Part shown: one piece after another, positions 16,821 to 25,510 of the stretch
How the letters are laid out: each line of letters begins with the position of its first letter
How positions within the stretch are numbered: the first letter of the stretch is position 1
Assembly (NCBI GenBank): GCA_004292755.1
Contig: RDXE01000037.1
Coordinates: forward strand, 1-64,000
Reading direction: 5' to 3'
DNA length: 64,000 nt
From: Alphaproteobacteria bacterium
GTDB lineage: Bacteria > Pseudomonadota > Alphaproteobacteria > Elsterales > Elsteraceae
Program-made: the position numbers and the translations under genes
Notes under the pieces: generated by a model
Databases searched by the model: none
What the model was told of the DNA's origin: nothing
The model's input: only the letters and a program-made list of their open reading frames with translations

Positions 16821-17320
16821 TCCAGGCTAAGCTTGCCGCCATGCGGATGGTGTCCCTTGCCCTGCTGGTCGGCCTTGGTCTTGGCAGTGTGCCGGGCGGG
16901 GCCCTGGCGCAATCGCGCGCAGCGCCTCCACCGAACCCGTCTGAGCGGGATTTGATTGGCGCTTTGGAGGAGCGGCGGCGCCAGTTGGACCAGCGCGAGC
17001 AAGCACTCGATCGCCGCGTTGCCGACTTGGTCGCCCGCGAAGCTGCGCTGGAGGAGCGCGCCCGCGCGCTGGACGCTGCTGCCACTGAGCTGCGCCAGCA
17101 ACGCGAACGCTTGGCGGGGCGGCGAGAGGAAAACCTGCGTCGTGCCGCGCGCATCTACGATGCGATGCGGCCAACCCAGGCGGCCGCGATTTTCAACACG
17201 CTCGACCCCGGTCTGACCGTGGAGATTCTGCGGTTGATGAACCGATCGCGCGTGCCGCAGATTCTGGGGCAGATGGAACCGGAGCGAGCGCGTATCATCA
17301 CGGTTGGCCTGTCTGGGTAG
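16817..17320 (+). CDS. MotE-like periplasmic coiled-coil protein
   Basis: The 167 residues comprise a signal peptide (to about 32, GGALAQ), a strongly charged coiled coil (about 50-110, EERRRQLDQREQALDRRVAD) and a C-terminal MgtE_N-like domain (MRPTQAAAIFNTLDPGLTVEIL). The order is that of MotE, the periplasmic chaperone of MotC in alphaproteobacterial flagella. No flagellar gene is nearby, so it may serve a flagellum encoded elsewhere or another envelope function. ATG 16817 overlaps the stop of the SH3 gene. Confidence 0.75.
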   Translation: MIQAKLAAMRMVSLALLVGLGLGSVPGGALAQSRAAPPPNPSERDLIGALEERRRQLDQREQALDRRVADLVAREAALEERARALDAAATELRQQRERLAGRREENLRRAARIYDAMRPTQAAAIFNTLDPGLTVEILRLMNRSRVPQILGQMEPERARIITVGLSG

Positions 17321-17557
17321 CGGCCCTGCCTCCGCAATGTGAGATGATGCACGAGGGACGGGCTGGAAAAGCCTGAAATCACAAAAAAACTCGTTCACGG
17401 CGATAAACCGCTGGCGTCTGTGGAGACAACAGGTTATCGCTGGTGTCGTGTGTGGCTGGCGAGGCTCAACTGAACCGTTCAGTTGCGGCGTCGCTCTCGA
17501 TTCCAGGCTTCCCGACCGTGGTTGGGGAGGCTGGGTCCGGAACGGACGAGGTGGTCG

Positions 17558-18061
17558 ATGAAGGGGCTTCTAGCAGCGGGTGCATTTGCGATTGCAGCGA
17601 TCGCACCTGCGGCAGTGACAGCGGCGTGCTTCACCCAGCGGGAGTGGAGCGCGATGGAAGTGGCACTCCTGGATCGGGAAATGGAGGTGGCAGCCCTGTC
17701 CTGCCGCACCGTCGCCGGGGTGGATTTCATTCAAGAGCTGAATCAAGTGCGCGCGCGCCATCGCATCCGCGAGTTCACGGCAGTGCTGCAGGGCTACTAC
17801 AACCGCAGCTTTGGCGCCCAGGGCCGCACGCGGTTTGACCGGTTTATGACCGTCAGCTCCAACGACTTCTCCATGCGCAGCTTTGCCTCCGCCAACTTTT
17901 GCGGCGACATGCTGACCCTGTTCAAAGCCGTGAGCGCGGCCGAACCCGGCACCGTCACCAAATTGGCCACGGATCGCGCGCGCGAACTCCAGACGATGAC
18001 TGGGGAAGTGTGCACTGCGCCTACAGCCCAGCGCGCGCCCACCACAGCACGCACGCCATAA
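17558..18061 (+). CDS. Secreted protein of unknown function
   Basis: I do not recognise this family. The 167 residues start with a signal peptide (about 1-22, ending AVTAA). The mature part is mostly helical with four cysteines (ACFTQ, LSCRT, NFCGD, EVCTA), probably two disulfide bonds in the periplasm. ATG 17558 has GAGGTGG upstream. It is a single gene, with a 237-bp upstream gap in which I see no clear promoter and a strong terminator after it. Confidence 0.7.
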   Translation: MKGLLAAGAFAIAAIAPAAVTAACFTQREWSAMEVALLDREMEVAALSCRTVAGVDFIQELNQVRARHRIREFTAVLQGYYNRSFGAQGRTRFDRFMTVSSNDFSMRSFASANFCGDMLTLFKAVSAAEPGTVTKLATDRARELQTMTGEVCTAPTAQRAPTTARTP

Positions 18062-18089
18062 GCTGTCGCATTTGTTCGACCCAAGACGC

Positions 18090-18115
18090 AAGCCGGGCAG
18101 GCAACTGCCCGGCTT
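18090..18115 (+). terminator. Intrinsic terminator
   Basis: AAGCCGGGCAG and CTGCCCGGCTT form a perfect 11-bp stem with a GCAA loop, followed by TTTCGTTTT. It lies 29 bp after the stop of the secreted-protein gene. Confidence 0.9.
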
Positions 18116-18174
18116 TTTCGTTTTGGCGCGCGGGCTCCGACGCTGGACATCTGTTGCCAGGGCCCAAACGGAAA

Positions 18175-18202
18175 AAGGCCGCCTGGTTGCCCAGGCGGCC
18201 TT
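18175..18202 (-). terminator. Intrinsic terminator of the ompA-like gene
   Basis: AAGGCCGCCTGG and CCAGGCGGCCTT form a perfect 12-bp stem with a 4-nt loop. On the minus strand it is followed by TTTTTCCGTTT, directly beyond the stop of the OmpA-family gene at 18225. Confidence 0.9.
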
Positions 18203-18224
18203 CCCGTCACAATGATCGGCTGGC

Positions 18225-19283
18225 TTAGTTGCCGAGCACGATTTCCGCACGGCGGTTCTGCGGCTCGCGAACGTTGTCGCCCGTCGGGACCAGCAGACCG
18301 GCTTCGCCGCGACCGATCGTGGTGATGCCAGCAGCCGGCACACCCTCACGGGCGAGGGCATTGCGGACAGCAGCGGCACGACGCTCAGACAGCGCCTGAT
18401 TGTAGCGCGGATTGCCCGAAGTGTCGGTGTGGCCAGTGACCGTGATGCGCGCCACGTTGCCGGACCGAGCAACCTGAGCGGCCTGACGGATGATAGCCAG
18501 TGCCTCCGGAGTGATGTCCGCACGATCCCAGTCAAAGAACACGATGAACGCGCGTTGCTGCGGAACGACAGCTGGCGGCGGCGGCGGCGGCGGGGCGACG
18601 GCGGGCGCCGCAGCCGGAGCAGCGGCTCGGACTGGCGGGTTGAAGTCGTAGCGGATGCCGAACATCACGCTGTGAGCGGCATACTCGGCATCGGAAGACC
18701 GACCGAAGTTGCTGCCGTAGGTGCCTTCGGTGGTGCCGAAGTACCGGTAGTCGAGGCCCAGGCGCCATTGCGGGGCAACCTGATAGCCAATGCCGACGAT
18801 GCCCTGATAGGCGAACACGGTGTCATCGCCAGAGACGCGCACAGTGTTGCCGGTGCCGCCGCGAATGCCGTCATAGTTGACGTTGGCGACACCAACACCG
18901 ATGCCGATGTACGGCATGAACGCCGAGCCAGTCGCGAAGTCATACAGCACGTTCACCATGCCGGACCACACCGTGGCGTCGCCCGAACCGCCGCGACCGA
19001 AGGCGCTGTCGGCGCCGTTGCTGCGGTAGCCGAGTTCGGCTTCCAGGCGCAGGCCGTTGCCGAAGCCGTAGCCGATCGAGCCGACGCCAACCCAGCCCAT
19101 GTCGAAGTCGACATCGCCTGAGGTTGCGGAGGTGCGCGGCACGTTCGAGAAGCCTTGGTCGACAGCGAAGTTCACACCGGCGCCGAGGCCGACATAGAAA
19201 CCGCTGGTCTGGTTCTGTGCCGCGGCAATGCCCGGCAGACCGACCAGAAGGGCGGCACCGACGAGGCCGAGAGTCTTCTTCAT
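18225..19283 (-). CDS. ompA: OmpA-family outer-membrane protein
   Basis: The protein has 352 residues. A signal peptide (to about 22, GIAAAQ) precedes an eight-stranded beta-barrel (about 25-225, with YVGLGAGVNFAVDQGF and ending MFGIRYDF). A Pro/Ala linker follows, then an OmpA peptidoglycan-binding domain (about 245-350) with FIVFFDWDRADITPEA, VTGHTDTSGNPRYNQALSE and RRAEIVLGN. It anchors the outer membrane to the cell wall. ATG 19283 has AAAGGA upstream. Gene-specific terminators lie on both sides of the 3' end. Confidence 0.9.
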   Translation of the reverse strand: MKKTLGLVGAALLVGLPGIAAAQNQTSGFYVGLGAGVNFAVDQGFSNVPRTSATSGDVDFDMGWVGVGSIGYGFGNGLRLEAELGYRSNGADSAFGRGGSGDATVWSGMVNVLYDFATGSAFMPYIGIGVGVANVNYDGIRGGTGNTVRVSGDDTVFAYQGIVGIGYQVAPQWRLGLDYRYFGTTEGTYGSNFGRSSDAEYAAHSVMFGIRYDFNPPVRAAAPAAAPAVAPPPPPPPAVVPQQRAFIVFFDWDRADITPEALAIIRQAAQVARSGNVARITVTGHTDTSGNPRYNQALSERRAAAVRNALAREGVPAAGITTIGRGEAGLLVPTGDNVREPQNRRAEIVLGN

Positions 19284-19468
19284 GGTCTCAATCCTTTCTT
19301 TCTGCTCCGCCGCTGTGCGCGTCGCCCGACCGGGTATCCAGACGGGTAGGCACCGCACGGTGGCCACGTGCACCTGCGACGGGCCGAACTTTTCCCGGCG
19401 CAAACCTGCCACCCTCCCTGGCGCACTGCAACCATGTCGTCGCCACGCCAGGGCGGTTTCCAGCAACA

Positions 19469-20623
19469 CTAGTGCAGGGTTGCAACAGTCCGGGCGAGTC
19501 GTTGGGGGGCAAGGTCCGCCTCGCTTACCGCCAGCGCTTGAAGATCGCTCGGCATTGCCGCGCCGGAGGATAAAGCGGCGGCAATTCGCCCCATCGCTGG
19601 TGCGGTTTGGATGCCATAGCCGCCTTGCCCGGCCAGCCAGAAGAATCCGTCGGACCCAGGTTCAAAGCCAACCACGGGCGTGTTGTCGGCAACGAAGCTG
19701 CGCAGGCCAGCCCAGCGGCTGACCAAGCGACGCACGGTGAGGGTGGTGGCCTGCTCCAACCGGTCGATCACGGTGGCGATGTCCAGTTCTTCTGGCTGGG
19801 CATCGCAGGGCACTGAGGGTGTCGCATCCGCTGGGGAGGCCAATAGACGCCCGGCGTCTGCCTTGATGTACCAGGTCTCATGGGCATCCACGACCATCGG
19901 CCAGGGGTCGATGGCCAGCCCGGTGGGTGGATCAAAGGTGATCGCAGTACGTCGTTTCGGTACCAGACCGATCGGCAGAACGCCAGCCAGTGCAGCAATC
20001 TGATCGGCCCAGGCGCCAGCTGCATTGACCACGACCGGAGCCGATACCGTTTCGGTGCCGAGACGAACCTCCCACAGCCCAGCCCGGTGTTGCAGCGCCG
20101 TCACCTCTGCCGTGGTGCGTACGGTCCCGCCGCGTCGGGTGAGGCCGCTGAGATACCCGCGATGCAAGGCGTGGACATCCATATCCATCGCCGCGGGCTC
20201 ATACACACCGCCAGCGGCGGCTGTCTCGGGCCGGATGATCGGCACGAGTGCCAGGGCTTCGGCGCTTGTCACACGGCGAATCGTTTCGGATAAGGGACGA
20301 CAAGCGTCATAGTGGTTGGCAAGGCTGGCCTCGTCGCCAGCGGCGCCGACCACCAGCACGCCACGGGGTGTCATCAGTGCGTGGCTGGCGAATCCATCCG
20401 GCGGGGCTGTCAGAAACCCGCGGCTGGCGAGTGTGATCGCCCGGATGGTTCGGTTGCCATAGGTTGGTTCATAGAGGGCAGCCGACCGGCCTGTGGTGTG
20501 ATAGCCGGGCTGGCTTTCACGCTCCACCAGCAGAACCCTGCGATCAGCGGCCATTTCATAGGCAGCTGAGGCTCCGGCCATCCCGCCGCCGATGACAATG
20601 ACATCCCACTGGTCTTGGCTCAC
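19469..20623 (-). CDS. FAD-dependent oxidoreductase, DAO family (D-arginine dehydrogenase-like)
   Basis: This 384-residue flavoprotein has the N-terminal dinucleotide fold VIVIGGGMAGASAAYEMA and the early motif YHTTGRSAALYEPTYGN. A C-terminal FAD-contact motif is FFWLAGQGGYGIQTAPAMG. The GRSAA stretch and the C-terminal pattern are typical of the D-arginine/D-amino acid dehydrogenase branch, which deaminates D-amino acids at the membrane. The substrate is inferred only. Two threonine-dehydratase-like enzymes lie a few kilobases away, so the area may serve amino-acid catabolism. Confidence 0.82.
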   Translation of the reverse strand: MSQDQWDVIVIGGGMAGASAAYEMAADRRVLLVERESQPGYHTTGRSAALYEPTYGNRTIRAITLASRGFLTAPPDGFASHALMTPRGVLVVGAAGDEASLANHYDACRPLSETIRRVTSAEALALVPIIRPETAAAGGVYEPAAMDMDVHALHRGYLSGLTRRGGTVRTTAEVTALQHRAGLWEVRLGTETVSAPVVVNAAGAWADQIAALAGVLPIGLVPKRRTAITFDPPTGLAIDPWPMVVDAHETWYIKADAGRLLASPADATPSVPCDAQPEELDIATVIDRLEQATTLTVRRLVSRWAGLRSFVADNTPVVGFEPGSDGFFWLAGQGGYGIQTAPAMGRIAAALSSGAAMPSDLQALAVSEADLAPQRLARTVATLH

Positions 20624-20679
20624 CGCCGCCTCCCCTCATCACAAACAGCGATGAGGGTTGGCCGCAGTGAGGCAGGCGG

Positions 20680-21276
20680 TCAAGCAGCGAGCTTGGCTGC
20701 GATCTTCGCGACGTGCGCGCCTTGGAAGCGGGCCAGCGACAATTCCTTCTCGCTGGGCTGCCGCTCACCCTTCGCACCGGCGATGGTACCAGCACCCCAC
20801 GGGCTGCCACCGCGCACTTCCGAGATGTCACCCAGTTCCGGAGCTGCATAGGGCAGACCGACATAGACCATGCCATGATGGATCAGAGTCGGCAGGAAGG
20901 ATTGGATGGTGCTTTCATTGCCACCACCGGTCCCGGTGGAGACAAATACGGATGCCACCTTGCCGATCAGCTTGCCGTTGAACCACAAGCCACCCGTTTG
21001 ATCCAGGAAGTTGCGCATCTGCGACGCCATGTTGCCAAAGCGCGTGGGCGTGCCGAAGATGATCGCGTCATAGTCCGCCAACTCGGCTGGCGTGGCGACT
21101 GGGGCCTCCTGATCGAGCTTGAAGTGAGATTGGCGCGCCACATCCTCCGGCACCAATTCCGGCACGCGTTTGATGGTGGCTTCCGCCCCTGTGGAACGAA
21201 CGCCCTCGGCGATGGCTGAGGCCATCGTCTCGATGTGGCCATACGTGGAGTAATACAGCACCAGAACCTTGGTCAT
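20680..21276 (-). CDS. wrbA: NAD(P)H:quinone oxidoreductase, WrbA type
   Basis: The protein has 198 residues, the usual WrbA length. The flavodoxin FMN loop is [12 protein letters not shown], then [20 protein letters not shown], and the WrbA-specific segment [20 protein letters not shown] follows. It carries two-electron reduction of quinones and is a soluble tetramer in known cases. ATG 21276 has a GCAGGAG site. It is divergent from a LysR gene, with a perfect inverted repeat between them, so it is the likely target of that regulator. Confidence 0.92.
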   Translation of the reverse strand: MTKVLVLYYSTYGHIETMASAIAEGVRSTGAEATIKRVPELVPEDVARQSHFKLDQEAPVATPAELADYDAIIFGTPTRFGNMASQMRNFLDQTGGLWFNGKLIGKVASVFVSTGTGGGNESTIQSFLPTLIHHGMVYVGLPYAAPELGDISEVRGGSPWGAGTIAGAKGERQPSEKELSLARFQGAHVAKIAAKLAA

Positions 21277-21351
21277 GGAACGCTCCTGCGGTTGCGTGCT
21301 GCAGAGAATGGCGCGCGATGGCAACTTGGAAATCCCCAGCAGCGGCGTAAC

Positions 21352-21374
21352 ATCTTTGCGTCAGTTGCAAAGAT
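21352..21374. promoter_or_regulatory. Inverted repeat between wrbA and the LysR gene, likely operator
   Basis: ATCTTTGC-N7-GCAAAGAT is a perfect 8-bp inverted repeat ending 10 bp before the LysR start. Its size and T-N11-A type symmetry fit a LysR-family binding site that could control both divergent genes. Confidence 0.6.
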
Positions 21375-21384
21375 AGAGGCGCCG

Positions 21385-22296
21385 ATGGACCGCTTGACGA
21401 CGATGCTGGTGTTTCGCCGGGTGGCAGAGCTGGGCAGCCTGTCGGCTGCCGCCCGCGCACTCGGTCTGTCGCCAGCCGCCGTATCGCGCCAACTCTCGCA
21501 ATTGGAGGAACGGCTTGGCGCGCGCTTGATCACCCGCACCACCCGACGGCTGAATCTGACCGAAACCGGACGCGCGTTTCAGGAGCGCGTGGTTCGCATC
21601 CTGGATGATATCGACGAGGCAGAGCGCGCGGTTGGCGCTTTGGCCCAAGCGCCGCGCGGGGTGCTGCGGATCAACGCACCGTTAACCTTCGGGCTGCGGC
21701 ATCTGTCACCGGTGGTGCCGCGCTTCCTGACCAGCTTTCCCGACGTTCGCCTGGACCTCGACCTCACGGACCGCTTCGTCGATGTCATGGAGGAAGGGCT
21801 TGATGTCGCCTTACGGGTTCGCACCGCACTGCCCGATTCGTCCCTGGTGGCCCGACGATTGGGTCCGGTGACGCGCGTGCTGGCAGCCAGCCCAGACTAT
21901 CTAGCCAACCACGGTGTCCCAAAGCACCCCGCCGACTTGTCCGACCACGCCGCCATCGTTTACAGCCACGCGACCTCGCCAACGGAGTGGCGGTTCGAGG
22001 GGCCACAGGGGCCAGTCGCAGTGCAAGTCCGCCCCCGTCTAACGGTCAACAGCGGCGAGGCCGTGCGCCACGCCATGCTTGGCGGCTGCGGCATTGCCCA
22101 TCTACCGCGCTTTATCATCGGGGAGGATGTCGACGCCGGGCGCCTCGTGCCGCTGTTGTCGGCATGGAGCCTGCCAGCCCACTCCCTGTTCGCAATTTGG
22201 CCGCCGGGCCGTCATCTGGCTCCCAAGGTCCGGGTGTTCATCGAGTTTCTGTCGGATGCCTGGCGTGCAGCGCCATGGGAAGGAGCTACGCTGTGA
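21385..22296 (+). CDS. LysR-family transcriptional regulator
   Basis: A 303-residue LysR protein. The DNA-binding domain has VAELGSLSAAARALGLSPAAVSRQLSQLE, which is the canonical helix-turn-helix (described in two parts: FRRVAELGSLSAAARAL and LSPAAVSRQLSQ). The effector domain starts near residue 90 (GVLRINAPLTFGLRHLSPVV), as in the group close to AaeR/DmlR. It is divergent from wrbA. Its 3' end overlaps the convergent PLP-enzyme gene by 11 bp. The inducer is unknown. Confidence 0.9.
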   Translation: MDRLTTMLVFRRVAELGSLSAAARALGLSPAAVSRQLSQLEERLGARLITRTTRRLNLTETGRAFQERVVRILDDIDEAERAVGALAQAPRGVLRINAPLTFGLRHLSPVVPRFLTSFPDVRLDLDLTDRFVDVMEEGLDVALRVRTALPDSSLVARRLGPVTRVLAASPDYLANHGVPKHPADLSDHAAIVYSHATSPTEWRFEGPQGPVAVQVRPRLTVNSGEAVRHAMLGGCGIAHLPRFIIGEDVDAGRLVPLLSAWSLPAHSLFAIWPPGRHLAPKVRVFIEFLSDAWRAAPWEGATL

Positions 22297-23224
22297 GACC
22301 CGCCGGATCGAGGTTGCCGCCACAAAGCAAAACGCCCACCCGTTCGCCCGCTCTGGGGCGATAGGCGCCAGTGATCAGCGCGGCCAGGGCGGTCGCGGCT
22401 GCAGGCTCCGCAGCCAGTTGCAACCGCGCCCAGATCATTTGCTGGGCGGCCAGGATCGCCTGATCGGGCACCAGCACAGCGGCACTGAGGTGCGCTTGGG
22501 CCAACGGGAACATCAAGCTGCCGATCCGCTTGGCACCCAACGCGTCGGCTGCAATGCCGCCGACGCTCACGTCTGTGGGCGCCCCAGCGGCGAGGGCGTG
22601 GTGCAGCGTGGGGCAGCCTTCTGGTTCCACCGCGATGATGCGCGTTGCCCCCTGGTGCCACGCAAGGGCGCCGCCAATCAGGCCACCACCGCCAACGGCG
22701 ATGATCAGGGTATCAAGGTCCGGCGCTTGCTCCTGCCATTCCAGAGCCAGGGTGCCTTGACCCGCCAGAGTTTCGGTCTGGTCGTAGGCGTGAATCGACA
22801 AGGCGCCGCTGCTCTGCTGGGCCGCGGTGCAAGCGGCCAAAGCTTCGGCATAGCTGGCGCCGCCTTGCACCACCTCCGCCCCCGTGGCAACGAGGCGTGC
22901 CAGCTTGGCCGCGCTGGTGAGGGCAGGCACGAAAATCTGCGCCCGGTGCCCCAGGCGACGCGCGGCCGTGGCCACGGCGATGCCGTGATTCCCGCCAGAG
23001 GCAGCGATCACTCCCGCCGCTGGAACGGGCAGGGTGGTCAGGGCGGCAAATGCGCCGCGCGCCTTGAACGATCCTGCGTGCTGCAAATGCTCCAGCTTCA
23101 GGCACAGGGGATGGCCAACCAGATCGCCCGCAGCCACGGTTAGGCAGGGTGTGCGGCGGATGTAGGGGCGGATCAGGTGATGAATTGTGCGGATGTCCGC
23201 ACGGCTGGGCACCCCGGTCATCAC
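22286..23224 (-). CDS. PLP-dependent threonine/serine dehydratase-like enzyme (copy 2)
   Basis: A fold-type II PLP enzyme of 312 residues. The Schiff-base Lys is Lys54 in HAGSFKARGA, the cofactor ring contact is ASGGNHGIA and the phosphate loop is VGGGGLIGG. There is no ACT regulatory domain, so it is a catabolic-type ammonia-lyase for a hydroxyamino acid such as threonine, serine or hydroxyaspartate. It starts by ATGA overlap with the stop of the similar gene upstream. The two copies differ enough to suggest different substrates. Confidence 0.82.
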   Translation of the reverse strand: MMTGVPSRADIRTIHHLIRPYIRRTPCLTVAAGDLVGHPLCLKLEHLQHAGSFKARGAFAALTTLPVPAAGVIAASGGNHGIAVATAARRLGHRAQIFVPALTSAAKLARLVATGAEVVQGGASYAEALAACTAAQQSSGALSIHAYDQTETLAGQGTLALEWQEQAPDLDTLIIAVGGGGLIGGALAWHQGATRIIAVEPEGCPTLHHALAAGAPTDVSVGGIAADALGAKRIGSLMFPLAQAHLSAAVLVPDQAILAAQQMIWARLQLAAEPAAATALAALITGAYRPRAGERVGVLLCGGNLDPAGLTA

Positions 23225-24219
23225 GCCGCCGCTTCCGTTAACAAGGCTTGATGACGGTCAAACGTCGCGCGGTCGGTGTTGGAGCCACAGAGCAGAACGC
23301 CGACCCGCTGGCCCGCCAGACGCTCCCGCAACGGGCCGATTAGGGCGGCGGTGCCGGCAGCGCAGGCCGGTTCCACCATCGCCTTCAACTCGTCCAGGAT
23401 CAGGGCCTGAGCCTCGGCCATCTGCTGGTCGGTAATGGTGATCAGATCGTCCAGGTAGTGGCGGTTCACAGCATAGGTGAGTGGGAGCGTGAAGGGTGGG
23501 GCGAGGCTGTCAGCAATCGTCGCAGGGCGCGGCAGAGTTGGGATGGCGCGGCCTGCAGCAAAGCTTTGGCGCATGCCATCAGCACCGGTTGGCTCCACAC
23601 CAATCACTAGCGTCTGGGGGGCTGCCTGCTTGATGGCTGCGGCGACACCAGCGCTGAGGCCGCCGCCGCCAATGGCGACGATCACGGCATCCAAGTGGCC
23701 CGCTTGCTCCAACATCTCCAGGCCTAGAGTGCCAGTGCCGCGAATGGTGAAGGGATTTTCAAAGGCATGCAGCAGCACGCGGCCTTCTTCGGCGATCAGC
23801 CGCTCCATCTCGGCGATCCCTTGGACGACATCATCGACCAGCACGATCTGGCCGCCATAGGCCTCGGCCCGGGCGACGCGCACGGGGCTTGCCGTCCGCG
23901 GCATCACGATACGGGCGTGGCTGCCAACGCTGCGCGCGGCCCAACTGGCGGCGATGGCATGGTTCCCAGCCGACAGCGCCGTGATCCCCCGCGCGCGCTC
24001 CTCAGCCGTCAGCTGTTGGGCGGCGGCGATCGCACCACGCGCCTTGAAGCTGCCGGTTTCTTGCAAGAGCTCAAACTTCACGATCACCTGAGTGCCGGGT
24101 GCGACCCGTTGAGCGATCCCTGGTCCCCTCCAATGATGGATCGGGGTTACCGCGACGGCGGCAGCAATCGCCGCGCGGGTGGCGGCGATATCTTGAAGGG
24201 TTGGGCCGACGGCTGTCAT
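23221..24219 (-). CDS. PLP-dependent threonine/serine dehydratase-like enzyme (copy 1)
   Basis: The protein has 332 residues and is a paralogue of the next gene. Lys59 lies in ETGSFKARGA, the Asn loop reads LSAGNHAIA and the phosphate loop is IGGGGLSAG. There is no ACT domain. ATG 24219 has GGGAGC six bases upstream, and the longer open frame to 24606 is rejected because it lacks homologous character. In this copy SGGNH is replaced by SAGNH, the form seen in biodegradative threonine dehydratases. It is divergent from the chemosensory operon, with 175 bp between the starts. Confidence 0.85.
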   Translation of the reverse strand: MTAVGPTLQDIAATRAAIAAAVAVTPIHHWRGPGIAQRVAPGTQVIVKFELLQETGSFKARGAIAAAQQLTAEERARGITALSAGNHAIAASWAARSVGSHARIVMPRTASPVRVARAEAYGGQIVLVDDVVQGIAEMERLIAEEGRVLLHAFENPFTIRGTGTLGLEMLEQAGHLDAVIVAIGGGGLSAGVAAAIKQAAPQTLVIGVEPTGADGMRQSFAAGRAIPTLPRPATIADSLAPPFTLPLTYAVNRHYLDDLITITDQQMAEAQALILDELKAMVEPACAAGTAALIGPLRERLAGQRVGVLLCGSNTDRATFDRHQALLTEAAA

Positions 24220-24394
24220 CGAAAGCTCCCTCTCTGCGCATCCGCAGGATCGAGGAGCGACGCTACTGGGGCAGGTAGCCAGAGTCAGCCCCAGTTGATG
24301 GGACAGCCGGAGTACGATTTCGCTGTGCCGCTTCGTCGCAAACCCCGATAGAGTGACGCCGCGGGCGGAGAGGCCGAGAGCGGGGTTCGGGCAG

Positions 24395-25510
24395 ATGAGT
24401 GGAGAGCGCGCTAACCAAACGGTTGCAACTGACTGGTCGCTGCGACTGGCAGTCGTCGCAGGATTTTTGATGGTGGCTGGTCCAGCTGCAGCGCAAACCC
24501 AGGAAGTGGGTGCCAGCTTGGGCTGGACCGCGGCGGGTGTGTTGCTGCTGGTGGTGATTGCACTTGCGGTGCGTAGCGCCGGACGCACCCGTCTGTTGCT
24601 GGACATGGAGACGGCGATCCGTCGCCTGGCGGCCGGTGAGGCTGTCGCTGTGGAGGAGCTGCCGCAGGTGCCGCTGCATCAGGTGGGTGGCGTCGCGGCT
24701 GATGGCTTACGGCGATTGCACCAGCGTCTGGCTGGCGGCGACAGCCTGCAGACCGAGGTGTCGACCAGCATCCGCCAAGTCGCGACGGCCGCTTCCCAGG
24801 CGACCACGGCGATCGGACAAGTGAGTGAGGGCAGTCGGGTTCAGCTCGCCTCCCTTGGTCAGGTGTCCAAAGCCCTGGATCAGACCACGACGGCGCTGGC
24901 CGATGTTCTGGCCTCCACCGTCTCTGCCTCGGAACAGGCCCGATTGGCCGCAGCGCGGGTCAATGATGGCCTGGACAGCATGGGGCGGATGGTCGAAGTG
25001 GTGGGCGGTATCGCTGGCTCCAGCCAGGAAGTGAGCCGGATCGCTGATACCATTGCCGGGATTGCGCAGCAGACCAACATGCTGTCACTCAACGCGGCAA
25101 TTGAAGCAGCGCGCGCAGGTGAGCATGGCCGCGGCTTTGCCGTGGTGGCCGAAGAGGTGCGTAAGCTGGCGGAAAGCTCTGGCCAGCTTGCCAATGAAAT
25201 CGCCGATCTGGTGCGCCAATCGACCGAGCGGGCGCAGGAAAGTGTGACCGTGGCAGAAACTGTCAGCGGCACCATTCAGCAGATCGCGGACAGTGTGCGC
25301 GCGCAGGAGCGTTTGGCGAGCGCGATTGCAACCGCGATGGAGGAACAGCAAGCAACCGTGCGCGACATCAACATCAACGTCGCGGACCTTGCGCGGATCG
25401 GTCAGTCGAATGCGACTGCAGCCGAGGAAATCACCGTCACCATGCGTGACCTCGCCCGGCTGGCAGACGCCACCCGCAGCATGGTTGACCGCGTCGCGGC
25501 TGCCGGGTGA
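24395..25510 (+). CDS. Methyl-accepting chemotaxis protein without periplasmic sensor domain
   Basis: A 371-residue MCP. Two closely spaced hydrophobic segments (about 16-35 and 44-62) leave no room for a ligand domain outside the cell. No clear HAMP domain follows. The cytoplasmic part is a long coiled coil with the conserved hairpin tip [20 protein letters not shown] and [15 protein letters not shown]. It probably senses a membrane-linked or cytoplasmic cue and controls the CheA encoded downstream. It is the first gene of the operon. Its TGA overlaps the GTG of cheR. Confidence 0.88.
   Translation: MSGERANQTVATDWSLRLAVVAGFLMVAGPAAAQTQEVGASLGWTAAGVLLLVVIALAVRSAGRTRLLLDMETAIRRLAAGEAVAVEELPQVPLHQVGGVAADGLRRLHQRLAGGDSLQTEVSTSIRQVATAASQATTAIGQVSEGSRVQLASLGQVSKALDQTTTALADVLASTVSASEQARLAAARVNDGLDSMGRMVEVVGGIAGSSQEVSRIADTIAGIAQQTNMLSLNAAIEAARAGEHGRGFAVVAEEVRKLAESSGQLANEIADLVRQSTERAQESVTVAETVSGTIQQIADSVRAQERLASAIATAMEEQQATVRDININVADLARIGQSNATAAEEITVTMRDLARLADATRSMVDRVAAAG

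Noticed and set aside
17341-17420. Possible terminator near the A-rich stretch after the MotE-like gene
   Set aside because: Only a 4-bp stem (GGCT/AGCC) precedes the A run, and the run is A rather than T on the plus strand.
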